Below, in pieces: positions 1 to 4,621 of a stretch of DNA of 6,103 nucleotides (position 1 is its first letter; each line of letters begins with the position of its first letter). The translations under genes and the position numbers were made by a program. The notes below the pieces were generated by a model. The model saw nothing but the letters and a program-made list of their open reading frames with translations. It was not told the DNA's origin and did no database searches. The DNA comes from Candidatus Peregrinibacteria bacterium (GTDB lineage: Bacteria; Patescibacteriota; Gracilibacteria; UBA1369; LOWO2-01-FULL-3): positions 1-6,103 of the forward strand of contig JACPLZ010000059.1 in the NCBI GenBank assembly GCA_016186245.1, read 5' to 3'.

Positions 1-254
1 AAAAAGCAGATATTCATTCGCGGAATTCGCGATATGTCTGGCAGATGCATAATTGTTGCTGTTGCGGATATCGTTGTAAGTGTTGATCGTACTTTGCTGA
101 ATAAGCAGGCCAAAATAAATCATCAGCGCGAAAATACCCAAAGCGATGACCGAAATTATGCCAGCTTCGCTGTTTAAGTCAAACCGCCTCTGTTCTGTTC
201 TGTTCTGTTCTGTTCTGTTCTGTTCTGTTCTGTTCTGTTCTGTTCATTGCTCAT
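1..254 (-). CDS. Pilus-associated membrane protein, N-terminal part, apparently phase-OFF (left edge cuts it)
   Basis: The minus strand from 189 to 1 is open without a stop and reads RFDLNSEAGIISVIALGIF followed by ALMIYFGLLIQQS, then a polar stretch. This is a short polar leader, one hydrophobic helix of about 20 residues and a helical ectodomain start, as in PilX-type or pseudopilin-like proteins. The usual Glu five residues after a leader Gly is absent, so it is not a canonical prepilin. The only credible start is ATG at 254-252 (MSN), followed by eleven GAACA units. From that ATG the frame ends at TAA 176-174, giving a 26-residue peptide. The membrane frame has TGA at 246-244 and no start codon downstream before the middle of the TM helix. 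One, four, seven, ten or thirteen GAACA copies would join them; ten would give MSN(EQNRT)x3EQRRFDLNSEAG. It is divergent from the prepilin gene at 412, which supports a role at the pilus or cell surface. It could instead be a pseudogene or an assembly miscount. Confidence 0.6.
191..245. repeat. Pentanucleotide microsatellite, 11 x TGTTC (GAACA on the minus strand)
   Basis: Eleven perfect uninterrupted copies of TGTTC fill 55 nt. On the minus strand they follow ATG AGC AAT directly and precede the membrane-protein frame. A 5-nt unit shifts the reading frame at each gain or loss, so only copy numbers equal to 1 modulo 3 give full-length protein. In frame, the array would be translated as EQNRT repeats. 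Perfect short tandem arrays of this kind are known slipped-strand switches, for example the CTCTT repeats in neisserial opa genes. Confidence 0.95.
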
Positions 255-281
255 AGAAATAAGTAAATGAAAACAGGATTT

Positions 282-310
282 ATCATAGCACTGCAAATAC
301 CTGATGGAAA
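282..310 (-). promoter_or_regulatory. Candidate sigma70-type promoter of the phase-variable membrane protein gene
   Basis: On the minus strand, TTTCCA (310-305, 4/6 to consensus) is followed after 17 nt by TATGAT (287-282, 5/6). The expected transcript start near 275 leaves a 5' UTR of roughly 20 nt before ATG 254. No Shine-Dalgarno sequence is visible in front of that ATG. Prediction from sequence only. Confidence 0.4.
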
Positions 311-317
311 AGTTTTT

Positions 318-340
318 CCTGAAACAAGTTCAGCATGACA
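318..340. repeat. Dispersed hairpin repeat, GAACTTGTTTC core (copy 1)
   Basis: CTGAA (319-323) and TTCAG (329-333) form a small hairpin around ACAAG, followed by CATGACA. It is the reverse complement of the same core seen at 5854-5874 (GCCGAACTTGTTTCGGC). It lies between the two divergent pilus genes. Confidence 0.6.
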
Positions 341-357
341 CGGCCATGGTTCGAAAA

Positions 358-399
358 CACGGGAGAGGAGAAGGATTTTTTGCCATGCAAAAAATCTGT
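358..399 (+). repeat. Dispersed GGATTTTT-hairpin element, copy 1
   Basis: A purine-rich run (CGGGAGAGGAGAAGG, 360-374) leads into a perfect 10-bp stem GATTTTTTGC (374-383) / GCAAAAAATC (387-396) with a 3-nt loop, then CTG. Nearly the same block occurs at 5915-5963, with shorter relatives at 5801-5842 and 4557-4597. An in-frame ATG at 385 sits in the loop, so this copy could also serve as a translation start region for the prepilin gene. Confidence 0.7.
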
Positions 400-408
400 T
401 ATGATGGA

Positions 409-435
409 GTCATGGTTCGACAGGCTCACCATGAC
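409..435. repeat. Palindromic repeat with TTCGACAGGCTCA core
   Basis: GTCATGGT (409-416) pairs perfectly with ACCATGAC (428-435) around an 11-nt loop TCGACAGGCTC. The core belongs to the same family as GAGCTTGTCGA at 5751-5765 and 2003-2013. The left arm contains the ATG chosen as prepilin start, and the right part seeds the adjacent 18-nt tandem repeat. Confidence 0.65.
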
Positions 436-1017
436 AATCAGGCTCACCATGACAATCAGGCTCACCATGACAACTCTGCTCCGCAAAAATCAGGTCTCAT
501 TCTAATCGAGGCTCTCGGAGCCATTGCCGTTCTTGTTGTCGGCAGCATGGCAGCCGGCACAATAATTAAAAACTCAACCGAATCCCTGCAAATTTCCAGG
601 GATTACCTTGTCGCCCAAGGGCTGGTAAGCGAAGCAGTCGAGGTGGTAAAAAATGTGCGTGATACAAACCTCCTTCTCCGTCCCGACGATAAAACCTGCT
701 GGCTATCGATAGACCTTGCCTCAGATCCGGATGCCGACTGTTTGGCTGTACGCGCGGATACTCTTGTCGATTATATTCCGATAAATCAGCCATCCGGGTG
801 GATTCTTAAAGAAACAAGCGGAGATGTAGATTATCAAATCTATTTTGATGGTGGCCGGTATGCAAATAATCCCTCAGGTACCGCCACTAAATTTAAAAGA
901 AGCGTTAAATTCACAGGTATTGATGATGATAAGGCTTATTTTGAAGTTAAAGTCGAGTGGCTGGATGGCAAAAAAATTTCAAAAATAGAACAGCCGGTTC
1001 GACTGTTTAATTATTGA
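412..1017 (+). CDS. Type IV prepilin-like protein (PilV/PilE type)
   Basis: Predicted 201-residue pilin-like protein, exported and probably processed by prepilin peptidase into a pilus or pseudopilus. The cleavage motif is KSG|LILIEALG, with Gly at -1 (residue 28) and Glu at +5 (residue 33), followed by a hydrophobic helix to about residue 50. The remainder is a helix (QISRDYLVAQGLVSEAVEVV) and a beta-rich domain ending in VEWLDGKK and QPVRLFNY, typical of PilV-like minor pilins. Two cysteines, in KTCW and DADC, could form a disulfide. The leader is odd: residues 4-21 are three QAHHDN repeats encoded by palindromic repeat DNA. The frame is open upstream, so starts at 385 (purine-rich sequence 10 nt upstream, 37-residue leader), 346 or 304 are possible. 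I chose 412 because it gives the shortest leader, but only GGAG two bases away precedes it. The gene is divergent from the pilus-like gene at 1-254 and convergent with NAD kinase. Confidence 0.85.
   Translation: MVRQAHHDNQAHHDNQAHHDNSAPQKSGLILIEALGAIAVLVVGSMAAGTIIKNSTESLQISRDYLVAQGLVSEAVEVVKNVRDTNLLLRPDDKTCWLSIDLASDPDADCLAVRADTLVDYIPINQPSGWILKETSGDVDYQIYFDGGRYANNPSGTATKFKRSVKFTGIDDDKAYFEVKVEWLDGKKISKIEQPVRLFNY
421..474 (+). repeat. Three tandem 18-nt repeats in the prepilin leader
   Basis: CAGGCTCACCATGACAAT occurs three times head to tail (421-438, 439-456, 457-474; the last base of copy 3 is C). Each encodes QAHHDN. The unit is the right half of the palindrome at 409-435 plus two bases. 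Because 18 is a multiple of three, copy-number change would alter leader length but keep the frame. Confidence 0.95.
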
Positions 1018-1046
1018 TGACAGTTTCTGGATGTAAACAAAAATCT

Positions 1047-1904
1047 TTATTCCCCCCACTTCAACTTGTTCCTCAACATTCTGTAGTAGCGATTTTTCAG
1101 TCGCAATAAATAGAGCACGCGGCGGCTTTTGCGGAGTTTTATCTGGTCGCCGAATTTAAGGTCGATCATTTCCTGGCCGTCGACTGTAAGGCCGATATCG
1201 CCGGTTTCTTCGCGGCGCCTGGTGGTGATTGTTACGGTAAGCTGTTTTTTATCCGGAATTACAATCGGCCTCATGGAAAGAGAAGCCGGACAAACCGGCG
1301 TAATAACAAGTGATTCAATATAGGGATGCACAATAGGCCCGCCCGCTGATAATGAGTGCGCCGTAGATCCTGTCGGCGTAGCCACAATAAGGCCGTCCGC
1401 CTTAAACCTCACAATTTTCCGGCCATCAACTTCCAAATCCATTTCAATAAGACGGGCAAAAGCTCCCTGATTGATAACCGCGTCATTAAGCGCGAGAAAT
1501 GTCTGTATTTTTTTATTCTTCCGATAAATTGTAACTCTTAGAAGCGAGCGCCTGTCGCTGTGATATTCACCCTTAAAAATCCCATCCAGAGATTCAAACA
1601 TTTTATCGGGCTCACATTCGGTGAGAAATCCGAGAGTGCCATAATTGATTCCCAGAATCAGCGTCTTTCTTTTCACAAGATAGCGGGCTGTTTTGAGCAG
1701 AGTGCCATCGCCACCGAGAGTTATCACAAGATCGGATTTTTTTAGAATTTCAAGACGGCCGAGACCGTGCTGGCTGAAAAGCGGCCCGGCATTTGTGTCC
1801 AGCAAAATTTCCTTCTTCTTTTTTTTCAAATATTCCACAATGTCCTGGATAGTTTTTTTATGTTCGGCAATATCCCGTTTCGTAATTATTCCCACAATTT
1901 TCAT
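1047..1904 (-). CDS. nadK: NAD kinase
   Basis: Cytoplasmic NAD kinase (EC 2.7.1.23), which phosphorylates NAD to NADP. From ATG 1904 it has 285 residues, a normal bacterial length. Diagnostic motifs: GGDGT at 64-68 inside LVITLGGDGTLLKTA; GINYGTLGFL at 85-94; LNDAVI at 139-144; and DGLIVATPTGSTAHSLSAGG at 170-189, the NAD-binding and catalytic core; then PIVIPD and TVDGQ near the C-terminus. ATG 1922 would add MSLSKN and is an acceptable alternative. A GTG at 2027 is in frame, but that extension translates palindromic repeat DNA (LTLRQAQGKL) and is unlikely to be original protein. No clear Shine-Dalgarno site is seen. It lies downstream of the glycosyltransferase on the same strand, 122 nt away across a repeat element, so co-transcription is possible. 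It converges on the prepilin gene with 29 nt between the ends and no obvious terminator. Confidence 0.95.
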   Translation of the reverse strand: MKIVGIITKRDIAEHKKTIQDIVEYLKKKKKEILLDTNAGPLFSQHGLGRLEILKKSDLVITLGGDGTLLKTARYLVKRKTLILGINYGTLGFLTECEPDKMFESLDGIFKGEYHSDRRSLLRVTIYRKNKKIQTFLALNDAVINQGAFARLIEMDLEVDGRKIVRFKADGLIVATPTGSTAHSLSAGGPIVHPYIESLVITPVCPASLSMRPIVIPDKKQLTVTITTRRREETGDIGLTVDGQEMIDLKFGDQIKLRKSRRVLYLLRLKNRYYRMLRNKLKWGE

Positions 1905-1964
1905 GTTTTTTGAAAGGCTCATAGTGTAAGAATCGGTTAGATTGACATAAAAAGCAAGAATTTG

Positions 1965-2112
1965 TGGAGATTTTTGAAATCGTGCACTGCGGAGTTTACC
2001 CTGAGCTTGTCGCAGGGTCAGCTGCACTATTTCTTTCTCGCCGTACTACTAAGTACGGCTCCGTCAGAAATAGTTTTGCTTCCTTGCATTGCCTCAATTT
2101 CAAAAATCTCCA
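1965..2112. repeat. Large palindromic (MITE-like) element, copy A, with nested small repeat
   Basis: The outer arms TGGAGATTTTTGAAAT (1965-1980) and its exact reverse complement (2097-2112) enclose a core shared with 3259-3382. The shared parts are TCGTGCACTGC, TCAGCTGCAC, a hairpin with CTATTTCT/AGAAATAG (2027-2034/2066-2073) and GCCGTACT/AGTACGGC (2040-2047/2052-2059), and GCTTCC-TGCATTGC. Relative to copy B, 27 nt (1991-2017) replace TTCG in a hairpin loop; they carry the small hairpin CCCTG...CAGGG around AGCTTGTCG. The right arm lies within the glycosyltransferase coding sequence. No transposase is present in the window, so mobility would have to be in trans and is inferred. Confidence 0.8.
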
Positions 2113-3187
2113 GCAATTTCTCCGCGGATTTTTTCCACGAAAATTTTCGCGCCTGCACCAATCCTTTTTTTTGAATTTTCATGCAGAGTTCCGGATCTTT
2201 TATCACCGTTATCATCGCGCCGGCAATCTGATTCACATTTTCAGGATCGATTAAAAGCGCGCCATCCCCCACAACTTCCGGCAAAGAAGAGCTATAAGAC
2301 GCGATCACCGGACAGCCGCATTGCATTGCCTCAAGCGGCGGCATTCCAAATCCCTCATAAAAAGACGGGAAAACCAGCGCCCGCGCAAGATTATACAGAT
2401 TCACAAGACTGGTTCCGGAGAGATACCCCAAAACATGCACATAGCCGCTGAAAGAAAATTCCGCAAGCTGCCTGTAAACTTCCCCATAATCCCATCCAGG
2501 CTTGCCAACAATTATGAGGTGGCAATTGGGATACCGCTCCCTGACAAGCTTGAAAGCCTTAATCAAATTGAGATAATTTTTGCGCGGCTCAATCGTGCCG
2601 ACAGCCAGGAAAAAAATCTCCGGCAGATTTGTCCGTGAGATAAATTCAGTGAGTTTTTTTTGATCAACCTGCTGAAAACCATCGTCTGCCGCGCAATAAA
2701 CCGTGGTGATTTTTGCCGGATCAGTATGAAAAAATTCGATAAGATCGCGTCTGGTATTTTCCGAAACGGCGCAGATGCGCGTGCTCTTTTTGATGGCGCG
2801 TTTAAGAAAAATCTTTTCAACGAAGACCGCTTTTTTCTCGTGAGTGTTTGGAAAAAGGAAGGCAACAAGATCATGGACAGCAATCACCGTTTTAATATTT
2901 TTTGGAAGAATTGAAGGAATGATATAGCTTGCCTGAGCGAAAAAAACATCGCATTTTTCTTTTTTTATGGAATAGGCTGCCTTTAAATGCCAAAGCAGTC
3001 CCCGCCCTGAGATAAGCTTAAATTCCGCATTGGGAAATTGATCGAGCCCTGGAATTTTTTCCCGTGAATAAAGAAGATACTGATTTTTCTGGTCAATAAG
3101 CAGGAGATTACGAATAAGATGAAATGTATACCAGCCTTTACCGGCTTTTTCACCGCTGGCCGCCCTCACATCAATGGCAATCTTCAT
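2027..3187 (-). CDS. Glycosyltransferase, family GT4 (GT-B fold)
   Basis: A 386-residue cytoplasmic or membrane-peripheral glycosyltransferase, probably moving a sugar from a nucleotide sugar to a cell-surface polysaccharide or lipid carrier; substrate unknown. The N-terminal acceptor domain starts MKIAIDVRAASGEKAGKGWY, with a HDL motif (IAVHDLVAF, 102-110) and CAVSENTRRDL (139-149). The C-terminal domain has VGTIEPRKNYLNLIKAF (196-212), HLIIVGKPGW, and the donor-binding EX7E motif in PSFYEGFGMPPLEAM (Glu278 and Glu286), then GCPVIAS and LPEVVGDGALL. Family members usually end soon after a helix like SAEKLLEIFEI. Here about 20 further residues (MQGSKTISDGA and onward) and the TAG stop are encoded by palindromic element A, so this tail is probably acquired. 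The start at 3187 fits the family N-terminus; no Shine-Dalgarno site is visible. NAD kinase follows on the same strand. Confidence 0.93.
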   Translation of the reverse strand: MKIAIDVRAASGEKAGKGWYTFHLIRNLLLIDQKNQYLLYSREKIPGLDQFPNAEFKLISGRGLLWHLKAAYSIKKEKCDVFFAQASYIIPSILPKNIKTVIAVHDLVAFLFPNTHEKKAVFVEKIFLKRAIKKSTRICAVSENTRRDLIEFFHTDPAKITTVYCAADDGFQQVDQKKLTEFISRTNLPEIFFLAVGTIEPRKNYLNLIKAFKLVRERYPNCHLIIVGKPGWDYGEVYRQLAEFSFSGYVHVLGYLSGTSLVNLYNLARALVFPSFYEGFGMPPLEAMQCGCPVIASYSSSLPEVVGDGALLIDPENVNQIAGAMITVIKDPELCMKIQKKGLVQARKFSWKKSAEKLLEIFEIEAMQGSKTISDGAVLSSTARKK

Positions 3188-3229
3188 GATTATATTGTGA
3201 TGATTGTATTGTGGCCAAAAAGATGACTC

Positions 3230-3257
3230 TTTACAATACCAGTAATTGCGTTATGCT
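3230..3257 (+). promoter_or_regulatory. Candidate promoter for the membrane protein / zinc-ribbon pair
   Basis: TTTACA (3230-3235, 5/6) and TATGCT (3252-3257, 4/6) are separated by 16 nt. The transcript would begin at about the left arm of palindromic element B, so the 5' UTR of roughly 140 nt would contain the whole folded element. The AT-rich stretch just before ATG 3406 gives no better -35/-10 pair. Confidence 0.35.
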
Positions 3258-3258
3258 T

Positions 3259-3382
3259 GGGAAGCTATGAAAATCGTGCACTGCTTCGTCAGCTGCACCA
3301 TTTCTTCCTCACCGTATCGGTAAATACGGCTCGGTCAGAAATAGCTTGCTTCCTCGCATTGCATCGATTTTCAAAGCTTCCC
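3259..3382. repeat. Large palindromic (MITE-like) element, copy B
   Basis: The left arm GGGAAGCTATGAAAATCG (3259-3276) matches the reverse complement of 3365-3382 in 17 of 18 positions. Inside are TGCACTGC, a TTCG loop (3285-3288), TCAGCTGCAC and a hairpin CCGTAT/ATACGG (3312-3317/3324-3329) flanked by ATTTCT/AGAAAT, then GCTTCC and GCATTGCAT. The core aligns along its length with copy A, but the outermost arm bases differ between the copies while staying self-complementary in each. It fills most of the 218-nt gap between the divergent glycosyltransferase and membrane protein genes. Confidence 0.8.
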
Positions 3383-3405
3383 ATTTTAAATTTAAACTTA
3401 AATAT

Positions 3406-4053
3406 ATGCCCGATTCATTCAAGCTTAGACTGAAAACTCTCGTTCTAAACAAAAAAATGGTACTGGCGGGAGCTATTTTGACCGCTATCGGCGTTTTTTT
3501 GCCGTGGTATTCGGACATGGATAAGTTGAGCAACGGGGATACATTTTTTGGAATTACAGGGCCGCTTTACCTGGCGGGTCTGATAGTGCTGCTGGTTGCT
3601 GGTATTTCCGGCGGACTGGTTATGCTGAAATTATTAAATAAACCGGCGCCAAAATTGCCAATGGAAGAAAATATTTTTTTTGTTGCGGGCAGCGCTTTAT
3701 CCGTTCTGATGCTGATTCTGAGCATTTCCGTTTATTTTCACAACAAGTTTGGGGTGAATTTAACGGATAAAAGCGTGGGCATCGGGATGATTCTGGATTT
3801 TGCCGGAAACGGGTTGATGATGCTGGGAGGAATATTGGCGATGCGGGCAAAAGATGTTGATTTTAATATGGAAGGGCGCCTGGAGCCGCTAATTGACGTA
3901 GATCCAATGAGAGAATTCGGAGGTGTAAGCAGGCAACAGGGGGATGTTGTTTTAGATAGAGATAAAACTGTCGGAGAAGCCACTAAATCGTGGGGTCAAG
4001 TCCAGGAGTCGATAAGTTCGATCAAGGACGAAAATACTAAAGATCTTCAATGA
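3406..4053 (+). CDS. Four-TM membrane protein of unknown function
   Basis: A 215-residue predicted inner-membrane protein; I do not recognise a named family. After a basic N-terminus (MPDSFKLRLKTLVLNKK) come four hydrophobic segments at about 17-36 (ending FLPWYSD), 52-77, 89-111 and 124-147. They are followed by a charged soluble tail of about 65 residues (RLEPLIDVDPMREFGG and on) rich in Asp, Glu, Lys and Gln, probably cytoplasmic by the positive-inside rule. ATG 3406 was chosen. An in-frame ATG at 3346 lies inside palindromic element B and would add 20 residues translated from repeat DNA and its flank. No Shine-Dalgarno site is seen. The stop overlaps the start of the zinc-ribbon gene (ATGA, 4050-4053), so the two are probably translationally coupled and functionally linked. 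Confidence 0.8.
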   Translation: MPDSFKLRLKTLVLNKKMVLAGAILTAIGVFLPWYSDMDKLSNGDTFFGITGPLYLAGLIVLLVAGISGGLVMLKLLNKPAPKLPMEENIFFVAGSALSVLMLILSISVYFHNKFGVNLTDKSVGIGMILDFAGNGLMMLGGILAMRAKDVDFNMEGRLEPLIDVDPMREFGGVSRQQGDVVLDRDKTVGEATKSWGQVQESISSIKDENTKDLQ

Positions 4054-4418
4054 GCCAAATGGATAATACTCAAATTAAACATAGCGGCGGGCGGACGGAT
4101 AACGCGCAACAGAGTCAACAGAGCGGCGGACAAGTGGATAACGCACAACATGGTCAACAGGTCGGCGGACAAGTGGATAACGCACAACATGGTCAACAGG
4201 TCGGCGGACCGAACGGACAGACGGATAATGCGGTCGTCTTTTACTGCAAGGATTGTGAAGAGGTGGTTGCCACCCATCGCGTTGGCAGAAAGTTTGTGTA
4301 CAAGTGCGCAAAATGCGGTACGAAAAATGTTGCTTTCGGCACCAAGAAGAGCATTTTTGGATTTTTCAAACTGGAAGAAACAAAGAAAGAAGAAGCAGCG
4401 GCGGAAAAATCCGGTTGA
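4050..4418 (+). CDS. Small zinc-ribbon protein with N-terminal tandem repeats
   Basis: A 122-residue soluble protein of unknown function. Residues 13-63 are low-complexity, Gly/Gln/Asn/Asp-rich repeats (GGQVDNAQHGQQV), likely disordered. The C-terminal half carries two CxxC knuckles, Cys66/Cys69 in YCKDCE and Cys86/Cys89 in YKCAKCGT, spaced as in a zinc ribbon, followed by NVAFGTKKSIFGFF and a charged tail (EETKKEEAAAEKSG). Zinc binding is inferred from the four cysteines; nucleic-acid or protein binding cannot be distinguished. The start overlaps the stop of the upstream membrane protein by 4 nt, so it is probably made by translational coupling. The small protein might work at the cytoplasmic tail of its neighbour, but that is speculation. 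Confidence 0.8.
   Translation: MSQMDNTQIKHSGGRTDNAQQSQQSGGQVDNAQHGQQVGGQVDNAQHGQQVGGPNGQTDNAVVFYCKDCEEVVATHRVGRKFVYKCAKCGTKNVAFGTKKSIFGFFKLEETKKEEAAAEKSG
4086..4202 (+). repeat. Three tandem 39-nt coding repeats plus a partial fourth
   Basis: Unit 1 (4086-4124) encodes GGRTDNAQQSQQS; units 2 (4125-4163) and 3 (4164-4202) are identical at DNA level and encode GGQVDNAQHGQQV. A degenerate partial unit (GGPNGQTDNA) follows from 4203. The perfect identity of units 2 and 3 points to recent duplication. Unit length is a multiple of three, so copy changes keep the frame. Confidence 0.95.
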
Positions 4419-4487
4419 TTTTTATTATAAAATGTTTTGGTTTGGTAAAGATTTAATAAAAATTTAATAATTGTCTGATATAACAGA

Positions 4488-4513
4488 TGGCGGTTTTCGG
4501 AAAACTACCGCCA
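4488..4513. other. Hairpin downstream of the zinc-ribbon gene
   Basis: TGGCGGT (4488-4494) pairs perfectly with ACCGCCA (4507-4513); a short TTT/AAA stem can form inside the loop. It sits 70 nt after the zinc-ribbon stop. It lacks the T-run of an intrinsic terminator on either strand, so a terminator role is not well supported; it may be a repeat or RNA-processing structure. Confidence 0.45.
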
Positions 4514-4519
4514 GCCGCG

Positions 4520-4541
4520 ACAATATGTGTACAAATATTGT
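4520..4541. promoter_or_regulatory. Near-perfect 22-bp palindrome upstream of recA
   Basis: ACAATAT and ATATTGT flank a central TGTACA with one mismatched pair (4527/4534), giving 10 of 11 symmetrical pairs. It lies about 52 nt upstream of the recA -35 box. It could be a regulator binding site or a transcript hairpin; nothing here decides between them. Confidence 0.35.
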
Positions 4542-4556
4542 GATAAAAAGGCCGGC

Positions 4557-4597
4557 GGGAGATATGATTTTTTTACTTCGTAAAAAAATCTGTTGAC
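4557..4597 (+). repeat. Dispersed GGATTTTT-hairpin element, diverged copy before recA
   Basis: A perfect 11-bp stem GATTTTTTTAC (4566-4576) / GTAAAAAAATC (4580-4590) with a TTC loop is preceded by GGGAGA and followed by CTG, as in the copies at 358-399, 5801-5842 and 5915-5963. Stem bases differ from the others but remain fully paired. The recA -35 box starts three bases after the stem. Confidence 0.6.
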
Positions 4598-4621
4598 GGT
4601 GATTGTTTACTCACCTATATT
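4593..4621 (+). promoter_or_regulatory. recA promoter (sigma70 type)
   Basis: TTGACG (4593-4598, 5/6) and TATATT (4616-4621, 5/6) are separated by exactly 17 nt. Transcription would start near 4628, leaving a 5' UTR of about 26 nt before ATG 4654. No Shine-Dalgarno site is apparent in that leader. Confidence 0.75.

Noticed and set aside
191..245. CRISPR-like array
   Set aside because: The units are contiguous 5-mers with no spacers; it is a microsatellite.
283..486. Minus-strand open frame of 67 codons with VMVSLI repeats
   Set aside because: It is the antisense reading of the 18-nt tandem repeats and hairpins of the prepilin leader.
1905..2027. N-terminal extension of NAD kinase from GTG 2027
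   Set aside because: The added residues are translated from palindromic element A and its flank; the family N-terminus begins at MKIVGIITK (1904) or just before it.
3189..3218. Minus-strand TTGGCC-N18-TATAAT promoter in front of the glycosyltransferase
   Set aside because: The perfect TATAAT is one base from ATG 3187, so the expected transcript start would fall inside the coding sequence and omit the start codon.
3309..3533. Minus-strand open frame ending ...KIDAMRGSK
   Set aside because: It overlaps the membrane protein gene in antisense and ends in element B; its resemblance to the glycosyltransferase tail comes only from the shared repeat.
4047..4311. Minus-strand open frames with repeated LLTMLCVIHLSA-type or RRPVDHVVRYPL-type peptides
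   Set aside because: They are antisense shadows of the 39-nt tandem repeats in the zinc-ribbon gene, where a repeated stop-free unit keeps other frames open.
4488..4513. Intrinsic terminator after the zinc-ribbon gene
   Set aside because: The GC-rich stem is present but there is no T-run after it on either strand.
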